Source: Acidilobaceae archaeon
GTDB taxonomy: Archaea; Thermoproteota; Thermoprotei_A; Sulfolobales; Acidilobaceae
Direction: 5' to 3'
Assembly: GCA_027014125.1 (NCBI GenBank)
Contig: JALWEI010000029.1
Location: forward strand, 30,480 to 94,479
Length of the DNA: 64,000 nt
Shown here: positions 1 through 9,084 of the stretch, in pieces
Numbering within the stretch: the first letter of the stretch is position 1
Layout of the letters: each line of letters starts with the position of its first letter
The notes under the pieces: model-generated
What the model was told of the DNA's origin: nothing
Databases searched by the model: none
What the model saw: the letters and a program-made list of their open reading frames with translations, nothing else
Position numbers and translations under genes: made by a program

Positions 1-20
1 GGGAGGGTAGACGCCCCGGA

Positions 21-497
21 ATGGCAGACTGGCTGACCATACTCCTCAGCATAATACTCTCAACCATAGCATCGCTCACGGTAGCCTACAACCTCCAGGA
101 GAGAAGGTGGAGGAGACGGTTCCAGGCCCTCCTCTCAACCCTAAGGACCTACAGGGACGTAAACCGCGCCGCTAGGAAGCTGGGTAGGAGGCCCAGGAGG
201 AGGTATATAGTGGTGGAGATCCTCTCCGAGGAGCCCTTACCAATGGATGAGGTGGAGAGGGCTATTAAGTCGGTGGTGCGAGAGTACCTTGGAGTGGCGG
301 GGCTAGCCTCCTCGGGGGTCTCCCTAGTCTACTATGACGAGGGCCGGGGACGGGGCGTTGTGAGGGTCAGCCAGGAGTACAGGTACCAGGTCCTGGGCCT
401 GCTAGGCCTTCTACGCCGCGTGGGCGACTCTAGGGTCCTTGTCATCCCCCTGGCGGTGACTGGGTCTATAAAGAGGGCTAAACGCTTCCTAGGCTAG
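21..497 (+). CDS. rnp2: Probable RNase P protein component 2 (Pop5/Rnp2 family) with an N-terminal membrane helix
   Basis: The C-terminal ~100 residues read as a Pop5 domain: a basic entry (GRRPRRRYIVVEI), a central YYDEGRGRGVVRV strand, and an end of VIPLAVTGSIKRAKRFLG, as in archaeal RNase P subunits that help fold the RNase P RNA for tRNA 5' processing. The neighbour L15e supports this, since Pop5 sits beside L15e and exosome genes in many Crenarchaeota. Oddly, residues 4-23 form a hydrophobic segment followed by a basic stretch, so the protein looks membrane-anchored. No other ATG, GTG or TTG lies between residue 1 and the Pop5 domain. The frame is open to the window edge, so the gene could begin further upstream. 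Confidence 0.65.
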   Translation: MADWLTILLSIILSTIASLTVAYNLQERRWRRRFQALLSTLRTYRDVNRAARKLGRRPRRRYIVVEILSEEPLPMDEVERAIKSVVREYLGVAGLASSGVSLVYYDEGRGRGVVRVSQEYRYQVLGLLGLLRRVGDSRVLVIPLAVTGSIKRAKRFLG

Positions 498-502
498 CCC
501 CT

Positions 503-1726
503 CTACCTTGCCGAGACTATCTTGATCACATCTCCCGGCTTCAGCTGGTACGACTCCCCTATCCTTTGCCCGCTCTTGGCGTCTATTGCGTATAGGAACC
601 CCTTCCCGAGGTCAGTGTGGATCTTGTAGGCCAGGTCCCGTGGGGTCGAGCCCCGTGGTAGGAGGATCACGTCTGGCAGGATCCTGCCCTCCTTATCCGT
701 GTATTTGCCCGGGTCATCCACCGGGTATACGGGTATTAGGCCTAGGACCTCGAAGACCGCCTTGTCTATGGCCCTCTGGACGCCGGTGCTTCCTAGCCTC
801 GAGAGGACGAGGTCCCTCACGCCCTCCAGTAGCCTCCTGGTCTTCTGGTCTAGCTTCGACTCGTCTAGGACCTGGAAGCTGGGGTCGCCTGGGATGTACT
901 TGACTATGCCCTTCTTTGCTAGCCTCTTCAGTAGTAGCTCCGCCAGGGCGCTGGCTGGCACCACTATGTCGCCGAACCTCTCCCTGAGCCTCTTGACGCC
1001 CTCCTCGGCTGCCGGTATGTCGGCCTTGTTTGCCACTATTATTATCGGCTTGGCCCTGCTCCTCAGCTCTACAATGAACCTCTTGAGGTCGTCGCTGCTC
1101 CATGTGGATAGCTTCCTGTCCATGAGGCCCGTTGCCTCTAGGGCCTCTATCACGTGGCTCTTCCTTATGCTCAGGCCGGATAGCCTCTGGGCCAATGCGC
1201 CGGGTACATCTATAACCCCGCCAGTGTCTATCTGCTTGGCGAACTTGCCCCAGTCCCTACTTATGATCTTGTACATCCACTCGTCGATCTCCCTGATCAT
1301 CGACTCCGCCTCCTCGACCGGGTCGTACGTGCCAGGCTTCCCCGGGACCCCCTCGGGGCTCGTGGAGCCGCTGGCATCAACCACTAGCAGGAGCACGTCG
1401 GCCCTCCTTAGGTGGTCTAGGAACTGGTTCCCCAGCCCCCTCCCCTCGTGCGCACCCGGTACTAGGCCGGCTACATCCATCATCCTGACCGGTATCATCC
1501 TCCACCCTTCAATGCACAGGCTGTTCCTTGCATCGCATTTGGGGAGGCCGAGCTCCACGTGGGGGCACCTGCTCCTGGCGTATGCTACGCCCACGTTAGG
1601 CTCTATGGTCACGAAGGGCCTGTTGTCGATCTCCACCGGCACCTCGGTGGCTGCCGAGAAGAAGGTAGACTTGCCTACGTTGGTCTTCCCAACGACCCCT
1701 ACAAGTATGTTGGACGCCTCAACCAT
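503..1726 (-). CDS. ychF: YchF/OLA1-type translation-associated NTPase
   Basis: 407 aa, full length for archaeal YchF. G1 is GKTNVGKST near residue 13, G3 is DVAGLVPGAHEGRGLGN near 84 and NKAD near 232. The C-terminal ~80 residues form a TGS domain (DVILLPRGSTPRDLAYKIH). The family binds ATP or GTP, associates with ribosomes and is implicated in translation control. The stop lies five bases from that of the Pop5 gene, so the two genes are convergent. The start MVEASNILVGVVG places the P-loop at the expected distance. Confidence 0.93.
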   Translation of the reverse strand: MVEASNILVGVVGKTNVGKSTFFSAATEVPVEIDNRPFVTIEPNVGVAYARSRCPHVELGLPKCDARNSLCIEGWRMIPVRMMDVAGLVPGAHEGRGLGNQFLDHLRRADVLLLVVDASGSTSPEGVPGKPGTYDPVEEAESMIREIDEWMYKIISRDWGKFAKQIDTGGVIDVPGALAQRLSGLSIRKSHVIEALEATGLMDRKLSTWSSDDLKRFIVELRSRAKPIIIVANKADIPAAEEGVKRLRERFGDIVVPASALAELLLKRLAKKGIVKYIPGDPSFQVLDESKLDQKTRRLLEGVRDLVLSRLGSTGVQRAIDKAVFEVLGLIPVYPVDDPGKYTDKEGRILPDVILLPRGSTPRDLAYKIHTDLGKGFLYAIDAKSGQRIGESYQLKPGDVIKIVSAR

Positions 1727-1832
1727 GCCCCGCTGCCCCGTCCCCTTACCATGCCTGCCCGGTCACGTTTATTAGCCTCTATAAGCCCAGGGTAGCCGCT
1801 GGACTCAGGTATGGGCTAGAGGGTGCCACGGC

Positions 1833-2498
1833 ATGGCTCAGTCGATGTACCACTATATAGCGCAGGCCTGGAGGAGGCCCTACGACGGTGAGCACGGCCT
1901 AGTTATGAAGCAGAGGCTCATAGCTTGGAGGAGGCAGCCAGCGATAGTCAGGGTGGAGAAGCCGACTAGGCTGGACAGAGCCAGGGCGCTTGGGTACAAG
2001 GCCAAGCAAGGCGTGATAGTGGTCCGGGTTAGGGTTAGGAAGGGTGGGAGGAGAAAGCCGAGGCCGAATAAGGGTAGGAGGCCCAAGAGGATGGGCGTCT
2101 ACGGCTTCGCACCCGCCAAGAGTATAAGGCTGATAGCTGAGGAGAGGGCGCAGAGGAAGTACCCGAACCTGGTCGTCCTTAACAGCTACTACGTGGGCGA
2201 GGATGGAAAGTATAAGTGGTACGAGGTTATACTCGTGGATCCCCACCACCCAGCCATAAGGAGCGACCCAGAGCTGGCGTGGGTTGCGTCTGGCAAGCAC
2301 AAGGGGAGGCCGTTCAGGGGCCTAACCAGCGCTGGGAAGAAGATGAGGGGCCTCAGGAAGAGCAGGGGCCTGAAGGGCACCCACAAGTACAAGTGGAAGA
2401 AGAAGGCCAAGGAGAGGAGGCTCAAGAAGAGGCATGAGGCCAGCGGCAGGGCTAGGCTCATCGAGCCCGACGATATAAGGGTTAAGGAGAAGCCCTAG
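1833..2498 (+). CDS. rpl15e: 50S ribosomal protein L15e
   Basis: 221 aa and very basic. It opens with [13 protein letters not shown] and carries the family signatures [26 protein letters not shown] and [26 protein letters not shown]. The C-terminal ~60 residues are an Arg/Lys-rich RNA-binding tail. It is part of the large ribosomal subunit. The ATG at 1833 follows a short leader, and the gene is divergent from ychF with about 100 bp between them for promoters. Confidence 0.97.
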   Translation: MAQSMYHYIAQAWRRPYDGEHGLVMKQRLIAWRRQPAIVRVEKPTRLDRARALGYKAKQGVIVVRVRVRKGGRRKPRPNKGRRPKRMGVYGFAPAKSIRLIAEERAQRKYPNLVVLNSYYVGEDGKYKWYEVILVDPHHPAIRSDPELAWVASGKHKGRPFRGLTSAGKKMRGLRKSRGLKGTHKYKWKKKAKERRLKKRHEASGRARLIEPDDIRVKEKP

Positions 2499-2626
2499 CC
2501 CCCACACCCTAATCCTACATAGTTATAGAACAAGTTAGTTTGAATATTCAATATTTACCTCTATACTATACGCCTTGGACCTAACCATAAGTATAAAGTA
2601 CCTAATCAATGCCCGAGTAGTGTAGG

Positions 2627-3505
2627 GTGGGTATAGTGGCGAATGCCGCGGGTATAGACATCGTGAGCCTACTATTCTGGCTCCTATTCCTATACATGAT
2701 TATGCACCCCCAGCTACAGCTTAAGGGGCTACAGTCGGCCAGGCTGAAGCTGATCAGGATGATCGAGGAGAAGTATAAGTGGCGTGTAGTCACGATGATA
2801 CACAGGCAGGAGAGGATAGGGTTCCTAGGCGTCCCCGTCTACAGGTTTATAGACATCGAGGACTCGGAGGCGGTGATAAGGGCCATAAGGACGACCCCCA
2901 AGGAGCAGACTATAGCGCTCATCCTCCACACGCCCGGGGGTCTCGTGCTTGCGGCGTCGCAGATAGCCCGCGCTCTGAAGAAGCATGAGGGCAAGAAGAT
3001 CGTGATCGTCCCGCACTACGCGATGAGCGGGGGCACCCTGATAGCGCTGGCGGCGGATGAGATACGTATGGACCCAGCAGCGGTCCTCGGCCCGCTGGAC
3101 CCCCAGCTACAGACTCCGAAGGGCTCCTTCCCGGCCCCTAGCCTGGTGAAGGTGGCTAGGGAGAAGGGTGACAAGGCCAGCGATGATACTCTGATCTACG
3201 CTGATGTGGCGGAGAAGGCCCTGAGGGAGATGCAGGAGCTCATAGTAGAGCTGCTCCGCGACAAGATGGGGGAGGAGAAGGCTAGGCTAGTTGCCGATAG
3301 GCTTACCAGCGGCTACTACACCCACGACTATCCTATAACCGTGGAGGAGGCTAAGAAGCTCGGTCTCCCCGTTAGCACTGAGGTGCCTCCGGAGGTGTAC
3401 CAGCTCATGGAGCTGTACCCCCAGGCCCTCCAGCAGAGGCCTGGCGTGGAGTTCATACCAAGGCCTCAGGTGCCCTACTATCATACATCCAACAATAAGC
3501 ACTAG
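2627..3505 (+). CDS. SDH-family Clp-fold serine protease, membrane-anchored
   Basis: 292 aa. A hydrophobic segment lies at residues 12-30, then a ClpP-like domain with LILHTPGGLVLAASQIARAL (oxyanion region) and HYAMSGGTLIALAADEI, where the Ser of MSGGT is the presumed nucleophile. Such SDH_sah family proteins are thought to degrade membrane or misfolded proteins. A GTG at 2627 is used, with a second in-frame GTG at 2636 equally possible. The promoter candidate is AAGTATAAAG near 2588. The stop overlaps the convergent MFS gene by four bases. Confidence 0.88.
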   Translation: MGIVANAAGIDIVSLLFWLLFLYMIMHPQLQLKGLQSARLKLIRMIEEKYKWRVVTMIHRQERIGFLGVPVYRFIDIEDSEAVIRAIRTTPKEQTIALILHTPGGLVLAASQIARALKKHEGKKIVIVPHYAMSGGTLIALAADEIRMDPAAVLGPLDPQLQTPKGSFPAPSLVKVAREKGDKASDDTLIYADVAEKALREMQELIVELLRDKMGEEKARLVADRLTSGYYTHDYPITVEEAKKLGLPVSTEVPPEVYQLMELYPQALQQRPGVEFIPRPQVPYYHTSNNKH

Positions 3506-4647
3506 CCCCTAGCCTCTAGCCTGGTGGCTGCTAGGGCTGATGCACCTGCTATCAGGGTTCCGGGTATCGATATTTTTATCCATGCCTCCGGCCCGTAGGC
3601 GTCCATTACGGGCCCTGCTATGGTTGTGCCTAGTATCCAGCCTAGGTTGAAGGCGAATGTGAAGAGGCTTGACGCCGTGTACCTCAGCTCGCTTGGGCTC
3701 CTACTTATTATGTAGATGTTCCCCGCTACGGAGGCTACGCCGAATAGTAGGCCTAGGAGTGCCTGGGCGGTGTATATCCCTGTGGGGGTGGTGGAGTGGA
3801 GGTAGAGGGCGAAGACTATGCTGGTCGCTGCCAGACCTGTGGAGTAGGCTAGGATCTCCCTGCCTGCGACTATCCTGGGCGCTGTTATGCCTGCTATCAT
3901 CTGCATTACCGGGTTTAGTGCTAGCGCCACCCCGGTGGCTGTCGTGGTGAGCCCTATCTTTTTTGTAAAGAATATTGTTAGTATGGAGAATACCCCGGAG
4001 GCGAATATGTTCCTGGCCGCTAGCGCTCCCGCCGCCAGTATTACGGGGGCTGGGAGCCTCTTGATCCCCCTTAGCGCCCCGGCTCCCTGTGGGGGCTTCT
4101 CGATTCTCCACCTCAGGGCTAGTAGGGCTGATAGTAGGCTCAGTAGGGCGGCGCTGTGGAATAGGCCCTCGTAGCCTAGCTCCTCGACTAGCACGCCGCC
4201 TGCTAGGGATCCTGTGGCCATGCCGAGCCCTTGCATGACAACGGTTACGCCGACTCCCCTCGCTATGCCGTGGGTGAGGGATAGGCTTCCTAGGGCCATT
4301 GGGAGGCTTGTCGCTAGGCCTATGCCTTGGATTGCCCTGAGGGCCATGAGTACCTCTGGCTCCCTTGTATATGGCATCGCGGCCGTTGCCACTGCGTTTA
4401 GTGTCATGCCTGTTGCTAGTATTGTTGCTGGCCTGCCGGTTGCGTCTGCTAGGATTCCCGAGAGTATGTTGCTCGGGGTTATTGTTATGAAGTATACTGT
4501 TGCTAGTAGTGTTATGAGCGTGTAGCTCCATCCCAGGTCTTTGGCGTATAGTGGGAGCCAGAAGCCTACGCTGCCTACCGTGTAGAAGTAGGTGTAGGCT
4601 GGTAGTCCTAGTATAAGTGTCTCTGCCAGGGCGCCCCTTCTCTCCAC
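3502..4647 (-). CDS. MFS transporter
   Basis: 381 aa with about 12 hydrophobic segments in two halves. The loop between helices 2 and 3 has the MFS signature form GILADATGRPATI. The substrate is unknown. The helix density, the length near 400 aa and the GxLxDxxGR motif make the family call firm. It faces the Clp-fold protease gene tail to tail. Confidence 0.88.
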   Translation of the reverse strand: MERRGALAETLILGLPAYTYFYTVGSVGFWLPLYAKDLGWSYTLITLLATVYFITITPSNILSGILADATGRPATILATGMTLNAVATAAMPYTREPEVLMALRAIQGIGLATSLPMALGSLSLTHGIARGVGVTVVMQGLGMATGSLAGGVLVEELGYEGLFHSAALLSLLSALLALRWRIEKPPQGAGALRGIKRLPAPVILAAGALAARNIFASGVFSILTIFFTKKIGLTTTATGVALALNPVMQMIAGITAPRIVAGREILAYSTGLAATSIVFALYLHSTTPTGIYTAQALLGLLFGVASVAGNIYIISRSPSELRYTASSLFTFAFNLGWILGTTIAGPVMDAYGPEAWIKISIPGTLIAGASALAATRLEARG

Positions 4648-4712
4648 CCTTGCCTTCCTAGGGCGCCCTTGTGCATAGCGGGTTTATATATAGGTTTCCG
4701 ATATTAGCCGGG

Positions 4713-4823
4713 TTAGCTGCCTAGGCCCGCCTGCTGGGCCAGGTACCACTCGTACTCTACCCTGTCCTGGAGGGTCTCCCTGAAGTGGAGCCTGCCTCCA
4801 CTGAGTTGTATTACCTTCTCCAT
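4713..4823 (-). CDS. Small unknown protein, 36 aa
   Basis: Short frame in the gap between the MFS gene and reverse gyrase. It starts MEKVIQLSGGRLHFRETL and ends WYLAQQAGLGS. A strong ribosome-binding site (GAGGGGGTGA, about 5 bases before the ATG) and a TATA box (AATATATATG at about 4860-4869 on this strand) stand at standard distances. The peptide is charged and probably helical. It has no family I recognise. It is divergent from reverse gyrase. Confidence 0.6.
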   Translation of the reverse strand: MEKVIQLSGGRLHFRETLQDRVEYEWYLAQQAGLGS

Positions 4824-5010
4824 CCCGCTCACCCCCTCTATACTTATACTAGTGACGAGCATATATATTGCTTTGCCAGGCCCGTGTTAGACTATAGACG
4901 TAGTGACCTGGCGGGTGGCTAGGAAATATAACCCGGCCCATATGTAAGATAGTAATAAATAGGCGCCGACACGTGCCTCGCCTGCCGGGCCGCGTTGTGA
5001 GGAGACGAAT
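4824..5010. promoter_or_regulatory. Divergent promoter region, small ORF / reverse gyrase
   Basis: For reverse gyrase the TATA box candidate is GTAATAAAT at about 4952-4960, followed by a GAGGAGA Shine-Dalgarno at about 4999-5005 before the ATG at 5011. For the leftward small ORF the TATA box lies at about 4860-4869 and the Shine-Dalgarno just before 4823. Confidence 0.6.
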
Positions 5011-8000
5011 ATGCCCGCACCACTAGGTAGGGGGATCTATAGGCACTCATGCCCTAACTGTGGGGGGCCCACCAGCGAGGCTAGGCTAGTCAGCCTAGGG
5101 GTCTGCGAGAGGTGTATACCCCCGGGCATGGAGCCTGGCGACGGCGTAGACAACGTCTATAGGGCGCTCAGGAAGCTCGGCAAGCTCAAGGGGTACGAGG
5201 AGCTGTACAGGCTAGAGTATGGCGCGAGGGAGCTGATCGGGTTCTTCGCTAAGCTCCTAGGCTCGCCACCCTGGGGGGCGCAGAGGACGTGGATCAGGAG
5301 GCTCGTCAGGGGCGACAGCTTCTCCATCATATCCCCTACAGGCACTGGGAAGACCACCTTCGGCGCCGTCTCCGCGATATACCTAGCCTGTAGGGGCGAG
5401 AAGAGCTACATAATACTGCCCACCACCACCTTGGTCCTCCAGGTCCTGTCAAAGCTGGAGAAGCTGTCCCAGGACGCCCCATGCACGCCGAGGATACTCG
5501 GGTTCCACAGTAAGATGCCCCGCAGGGCCAGGGAGGAGGCGCTGAAGGCACTATACTCCGGCGACTTCCATATACTCGTCACTACCGCCGCCTTCGCCCG
5601 GAAGAACCTGGATATCGTGGCCAGGCACCGCTACAGGCTAGTCTTCGTGGACGACGTTGACGCTGTGCTGAGGAGCAGTAGGAGCGTGGACACGATACTC
5701 ACGATAACAGGCTTCACCACGGAGGACCTGGAGGCAGGCATGAAGATGCTACGCCTCCAGAGGGAGGCAGCCGCGCTGGCTAGGAGGATCCAGGTGGCCA
5801 GGCAGGCTGGGAAGGGGCATGAGGGCCTTAGAGAGAGGCTGAGGAGAGTCGAAGAGGAGATCAATAGGATCAAGGCTAGGCTGGAGGAGGCTAGGGCCAG
5901 GGCTGCCAGCCTGATCGTTAGTAGCGCTACCGGGAGGCCCCGGGGGCAGAGGGTGCGCCTCTTCAGAGTCCTCCTCGGCTTCGAGGCCGGGGGGAGGAGC
6001 GATATAGGGCTGAGGAGGGTCATAGACTCTTACACGATCCCCCGTGGCAGTGTTGAGGAGGAGGTTATAGGCCTCGTCAAGAGGCTGGGGGACGGGGTTC
6101 TCGTATTCGTCCCCATAGACTGGGGCGTGGAGGGCGCAGAGAGGCTGGCAGGCCTCCTCAGGGATGCGGGGGTTAGGGCGGAGGCGTACCACTCCAAGAA
6201 GCCAGTGAAGATCCTGGAGGCGTTTCTAGGCGGGGACCTGGATGCGCTTGTTGGGGTAGCCAACTACTATGGCACCCTGGTTAGGGGGCTAGATTATCCT
6301 GAGAGGATCAAGTACGCCGTGTTCGCCGGGCCCCCCAGGCACAAGTTCCCAGCCGACGTGGGGGAGCCCCACCCCACGAGGCTCATAAGGCTACTCTCAG
6401 TCCTGGCTGAGACGAGCCTGGACATAGCTGAGGAGGCGAGGAGGCACCTATCAGCCGTGAGGAAGCTCACCAGGAGGCTGTCCCCAGCCGCCCTCCACTA
6501 TATAGCGGAGAGGGTGATGGAGGGCGATGTTGAGGGGCCCGGAAGCCCGACCAGGATCGTGGCCGAGGCCTACAACTTCCTACGCCAGGCCCTGAGCGAT
6601 GACGAGGTGTGGGAGCACCTAGCGGCTAGGAGGGATATAGGGATCGTCACCGAGGACGGGAAGAGGTACATGCTTATCGCAGACCCAGCCACCTATATAC
6701 AGGCCAGCGGGAGGACCAGCAGGCTCTACGCTGGAGGCATAACGCTAGGCTTAAGCGTGGTGGTAGTCGACGACGAGAGAGTCTTCAACGGCCTGGTAAG
6801 GAGGACCAGGCTCATGGCCGACACCGAGTGGAGGAGGCTCGAGGATCTAGACCTCGACAAGGTTAAGATGGAGATAGAGGAGGACCGGAGGAGGGTTAGG
6901 AGGATACTCAGAGAGGGAGGCCCCGGCCTGGGAGACCTGGTAAAGACGGCTCTACTGGTAGTGGAGTCTCCCAACAAGGCAAGGACCATAGCCAGCTTCT
7001 TCGGCCAGCCAAGCATAAGGCTCCTCCCCAGCGGTGTTAGGGCCTACGAGGTTGCTACTGGAGGCTATATACTGACAATAACCGCCAGCGGTGGACACAT
7101 CTACGACCTGGCACCCAGCCACGGGGATGAGGATATACCGCCCCAGGCCTCTGGCCGGGTCGAGGCAGGCGTTTTCGGGGTCATGCTCCTCAACGATGGA
7201 GACGGCAGGGAGTACCTGCCCGTGTACACTAGCATCAAGAGGTGCATGGACTGCGGCCACCAGTTCACAGCCGACCGTGATACCTGCCCCGTGTGCGGGA
7301 GCAGGAGGATCAGGGATAGCAGGAGCATCGTGGAGGACCTGAGGAGGCTGGCCTGGGAGGTAGACATGGTGCTGGTCGGCACCGACCCTGATACTGAGGG
7401 TGAGAAGATAGGGTGGGACACCGCTGTGCTCCTCAAGCCCTACAGCAGGTCCCTAGCCAGGCTGGAGTTCCACGAGGTCACGAGAAAGGCGATACTGGCT
7501 GCCCTCTCAAGCCTAAGGGACTTCGACCAGAGGCTGGTAGACGCACAGATAGTGAGGAGGGTCGAGGACCGCTGGATAGGCTTCTCCCTATCCCCCCTAC
7601 TATGGTGCCACTTCTGGCCAAGCTACTACTGCCCAACACTGGCCATATCCCGCGACGAGTCCGGGGGTAGGTTCATAAAACACGAGCTAGAGAGGTGCAA
7701 AACAAGGAAATACTACTACAACCTCAGCGCCGGGAGGGTACAAACCCCCACCCTCGGCTGGATAGTGGAGAGGACTAGGCAGGCGAAGGAGAGGATAAAC
7801 GCCTACAGGCTAGAAGTCAACGGGCTCCGGATATACTTCAGGGAAGACCAGATCGACCCAGACCAGGCACAGGAGCTGGCTATGATATTCAAGGGCAAGA
7901 AGCGGGTCACCTTACACGTGGACCTAGAGAAGGTGGAGGAGCGCGAGGAGGAGGTCAAGCCGCCCCCACCCTACTCGACAGACGCTCTCATAGCAGATGC

Positions 8001-9084
8001 GAGCAGGTACCTCAGGCTAGGAGCCCCCGAGACAATGAGGCTAGCCCAGGACCTCTTCGAGTGGGGACTAATCACCTACCACAGGACCGACTCGACTAGG
8101 GTAAGCGAGAGGGGGATACAGGTAGCCAGGCAGTGGCTAGAGGACAAGTACAAGGACCTTGCTGGGAGCCTATTCAAACCCAGAACCTGGGGCGAGGGAG
8201 GGGCCCACGAGGCTATAAGGCCCGTGAGGCCTGTCGACGCTGAGACACTGAGGATACTTGTAGAGGAGGGCGCCCTGGAGCTTGCTGGGGACCTCACGGC
8301 CAGGCACCTGAGGCTATACGACCTGATATTCAGGAGGTTCATAGCCAGCCAGATGAGGGAAGCCCTGGTCACTAGGGTAAAGTACAGGGTGACTATAATA
8401 GAGGCCTCCACCTCGGTGGAGGTTGAGGCCATCGCCAGGATAGGCAGGGAGGGAGACCCCGCGTCCAGGGGCTTCGCACTGGTATGGCCCTACCTTAGGG
8501 AGCAGAGGGTAGCTGGCGAGGCTAGGGACGTGGAGGTCCCTGTGGAGAGGCTGAGGATATCCAAGGTGCAGCCCTACACCCAGGGAGAGGTTATACAGGT
8601 TATGAAGGAGAGGGGTATAGGGAGGCCTAGTACTTACGCGAAGATCGTGGATACTCTGCTGAAGAGGAGGTACATAGTAAGGCCCCCCAGGGCTCGGGAG
8701 GACTATGTTGTCTCCACTATCAGGGGCGAGCACGTCTACCAGTACCTCACAACCCATATCGCCATGATGGGAGACGAGCTCTCCAGGTGGATAGACCCTA
8801 GGTACCTCGAGGGCATACCCAGGCTTGTCTCAGAGGAGAGGACCCGGAGGCTGGAGGAGTATATGAGGGAGATCGAGGAGGGCAAGCGGGCTAGGAGGAG
8901 CGTGCTGGATGATATCTACAACGAGATCCGGGGGCTAGCACAGCCTATAAATGACGCTATCCACAAGGCAATGAGGGGGGCGGATACTTCCCCGATCTCA
9001 GCCTGCATCCGCAGAGCCTATGTGATAGTAGGGACGGGTGGAGAGGTTGAGCCTGAAGATAGCAGTGATGCACTCCAAGGTTAA
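5011..9084 (+). CDS. rgy: Reverse gyrase
   Basis: 1357 aa, longer than the usual 1100-1250. It introduces positive supercoils using ATP and is the hallmark of hyperthermophiles. Domains in order: N-terminal zinc finger (CPNC...CERC, residues 14-35); helicase domain with SPTGTGKTT near 108-116 and VDDVD near 213; topoisomerase IA domain starting LLVVESPNKART near 648; an internal zinc finger CMDC...CPVC near 748-767; and the catalytic tyrosine in LITYHRTDST at residue 1023. A basic coiled-coil insertion follows the second helicase motif (about residues 235-300). The last ~45 bases overlap the next gene, so the two are likely translationally coupled. Confidence 0.97.
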   Translation: MPAPLGRGIYRHSCPNCGGPTSEARLVSLGVCERCIPPGMEPGDGVDNVYRALRKLGKLKGYEELYRLEYGARELIGFFAKLLGSPPWGAQRTWIRRLVRGDSFSIISPTGTGKTTFGAVSAIYLACRGEKSYIILPTTTLVLQVLSKLEKLSQDAPCTPRILGFHSKMPRRAREEALKALYSGDFHILVTTAAFARKNLDIVARHRYRLVFVDDVDAVLRSSRSVDTILTITGFTTEDLEAGMKMLRLQREAAALARRIQVARQAGKGHEGLRERLRRVEEEINRIKARLEEARARAASLIVSSATGRPRGQRVRLFRVLLGFEAGGRSDIGLRRVIDSYTIPRGSVEEEVIGLVKRLGDGVLVFVPIDWGVEGAERLAGLLRDAGVRAEAYHSKKPVKILEAFLGGDLDALVGVANYYGTLVRGLDYPERIKYAVFAGPPRHKFPADVGEPHPTRLIRLLSVLAETSLDIAEEARRHLSAVRKLTRRLSPAALHYIAERVMEGDVEGPGSPTRIVAEAYNFLRQALSDDEVWEHLAARRDIGIVTEDGKRYMLIADPATYIQASGRTSRLYAGGITLGLSVVVVDDERVFNGLVRRTRLMADTEWRRLEDLDLDKVKMEIEEDRRRVRRILREGGPGLGDLVKTALLVVESPNKARTIASFFGQPSIRLLPSGVRAYEVATGGYILTITASGGHIYDLAPSHGDEDIPPQASGRVEAGVFGVMLLNDGDGREYLPVYTSIKRCMDCGHQFTADRDTCPVCGSRRIRDSRSIVEDLRRLAWEVDMVLVGTDPDTEGEKIGWDTAVLLKPYSRSLARLEFHEVTRKAILAALSSLRDFDQRLVDAQIVRRVEDRWIGFSLSPLLWCHFWPSYYCPTLAISRDESGGRFIKHELERCKTRKYYYNLSAGRVQTPTLGWIVERTRQAKERINAYRLEVNGLRIYFREDQIDPDQAQELAMIFKGKKRVTLHVDLEKVEEREEEVKPPPPYSTDALIADASRYLRLGAPETMRLAQDLFEWGLITYHRTDSTRVSERGIQVARQWLEDKYKDLAGSLFKPRTWGEGGAHEAIRPVRPVDAETLRILVEEGALELAGDLTARHLRLYDLIFRRFIASQMREALVTRVKYRVTIIEASTSVEVEAIARIGREGDPASRGFALVWPYLREQRVAGEARDVEVPVERLRISKVQPYTQGEVIQVMKERGIGRPSTYAKIVDTLLKRRYIVRPPRAREDYVVSTIRGEHVYQYLTTHIAMMGDELSRWIDPRYLEGIPRLVSEERTRRLEEYMREIEEGKRARRSVLDDIYNEIRGLAQPINDAIHKAMRGADTSPISACIRRAYVIVGTGGEVEPEDSSDALQG

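Noticed and set aside
699..1775. Long plus-strand frame opposite ychF
   Set aside because: Shadow of the GTPase gene; Ser/Leu/Pro-rich composition with no motifs.
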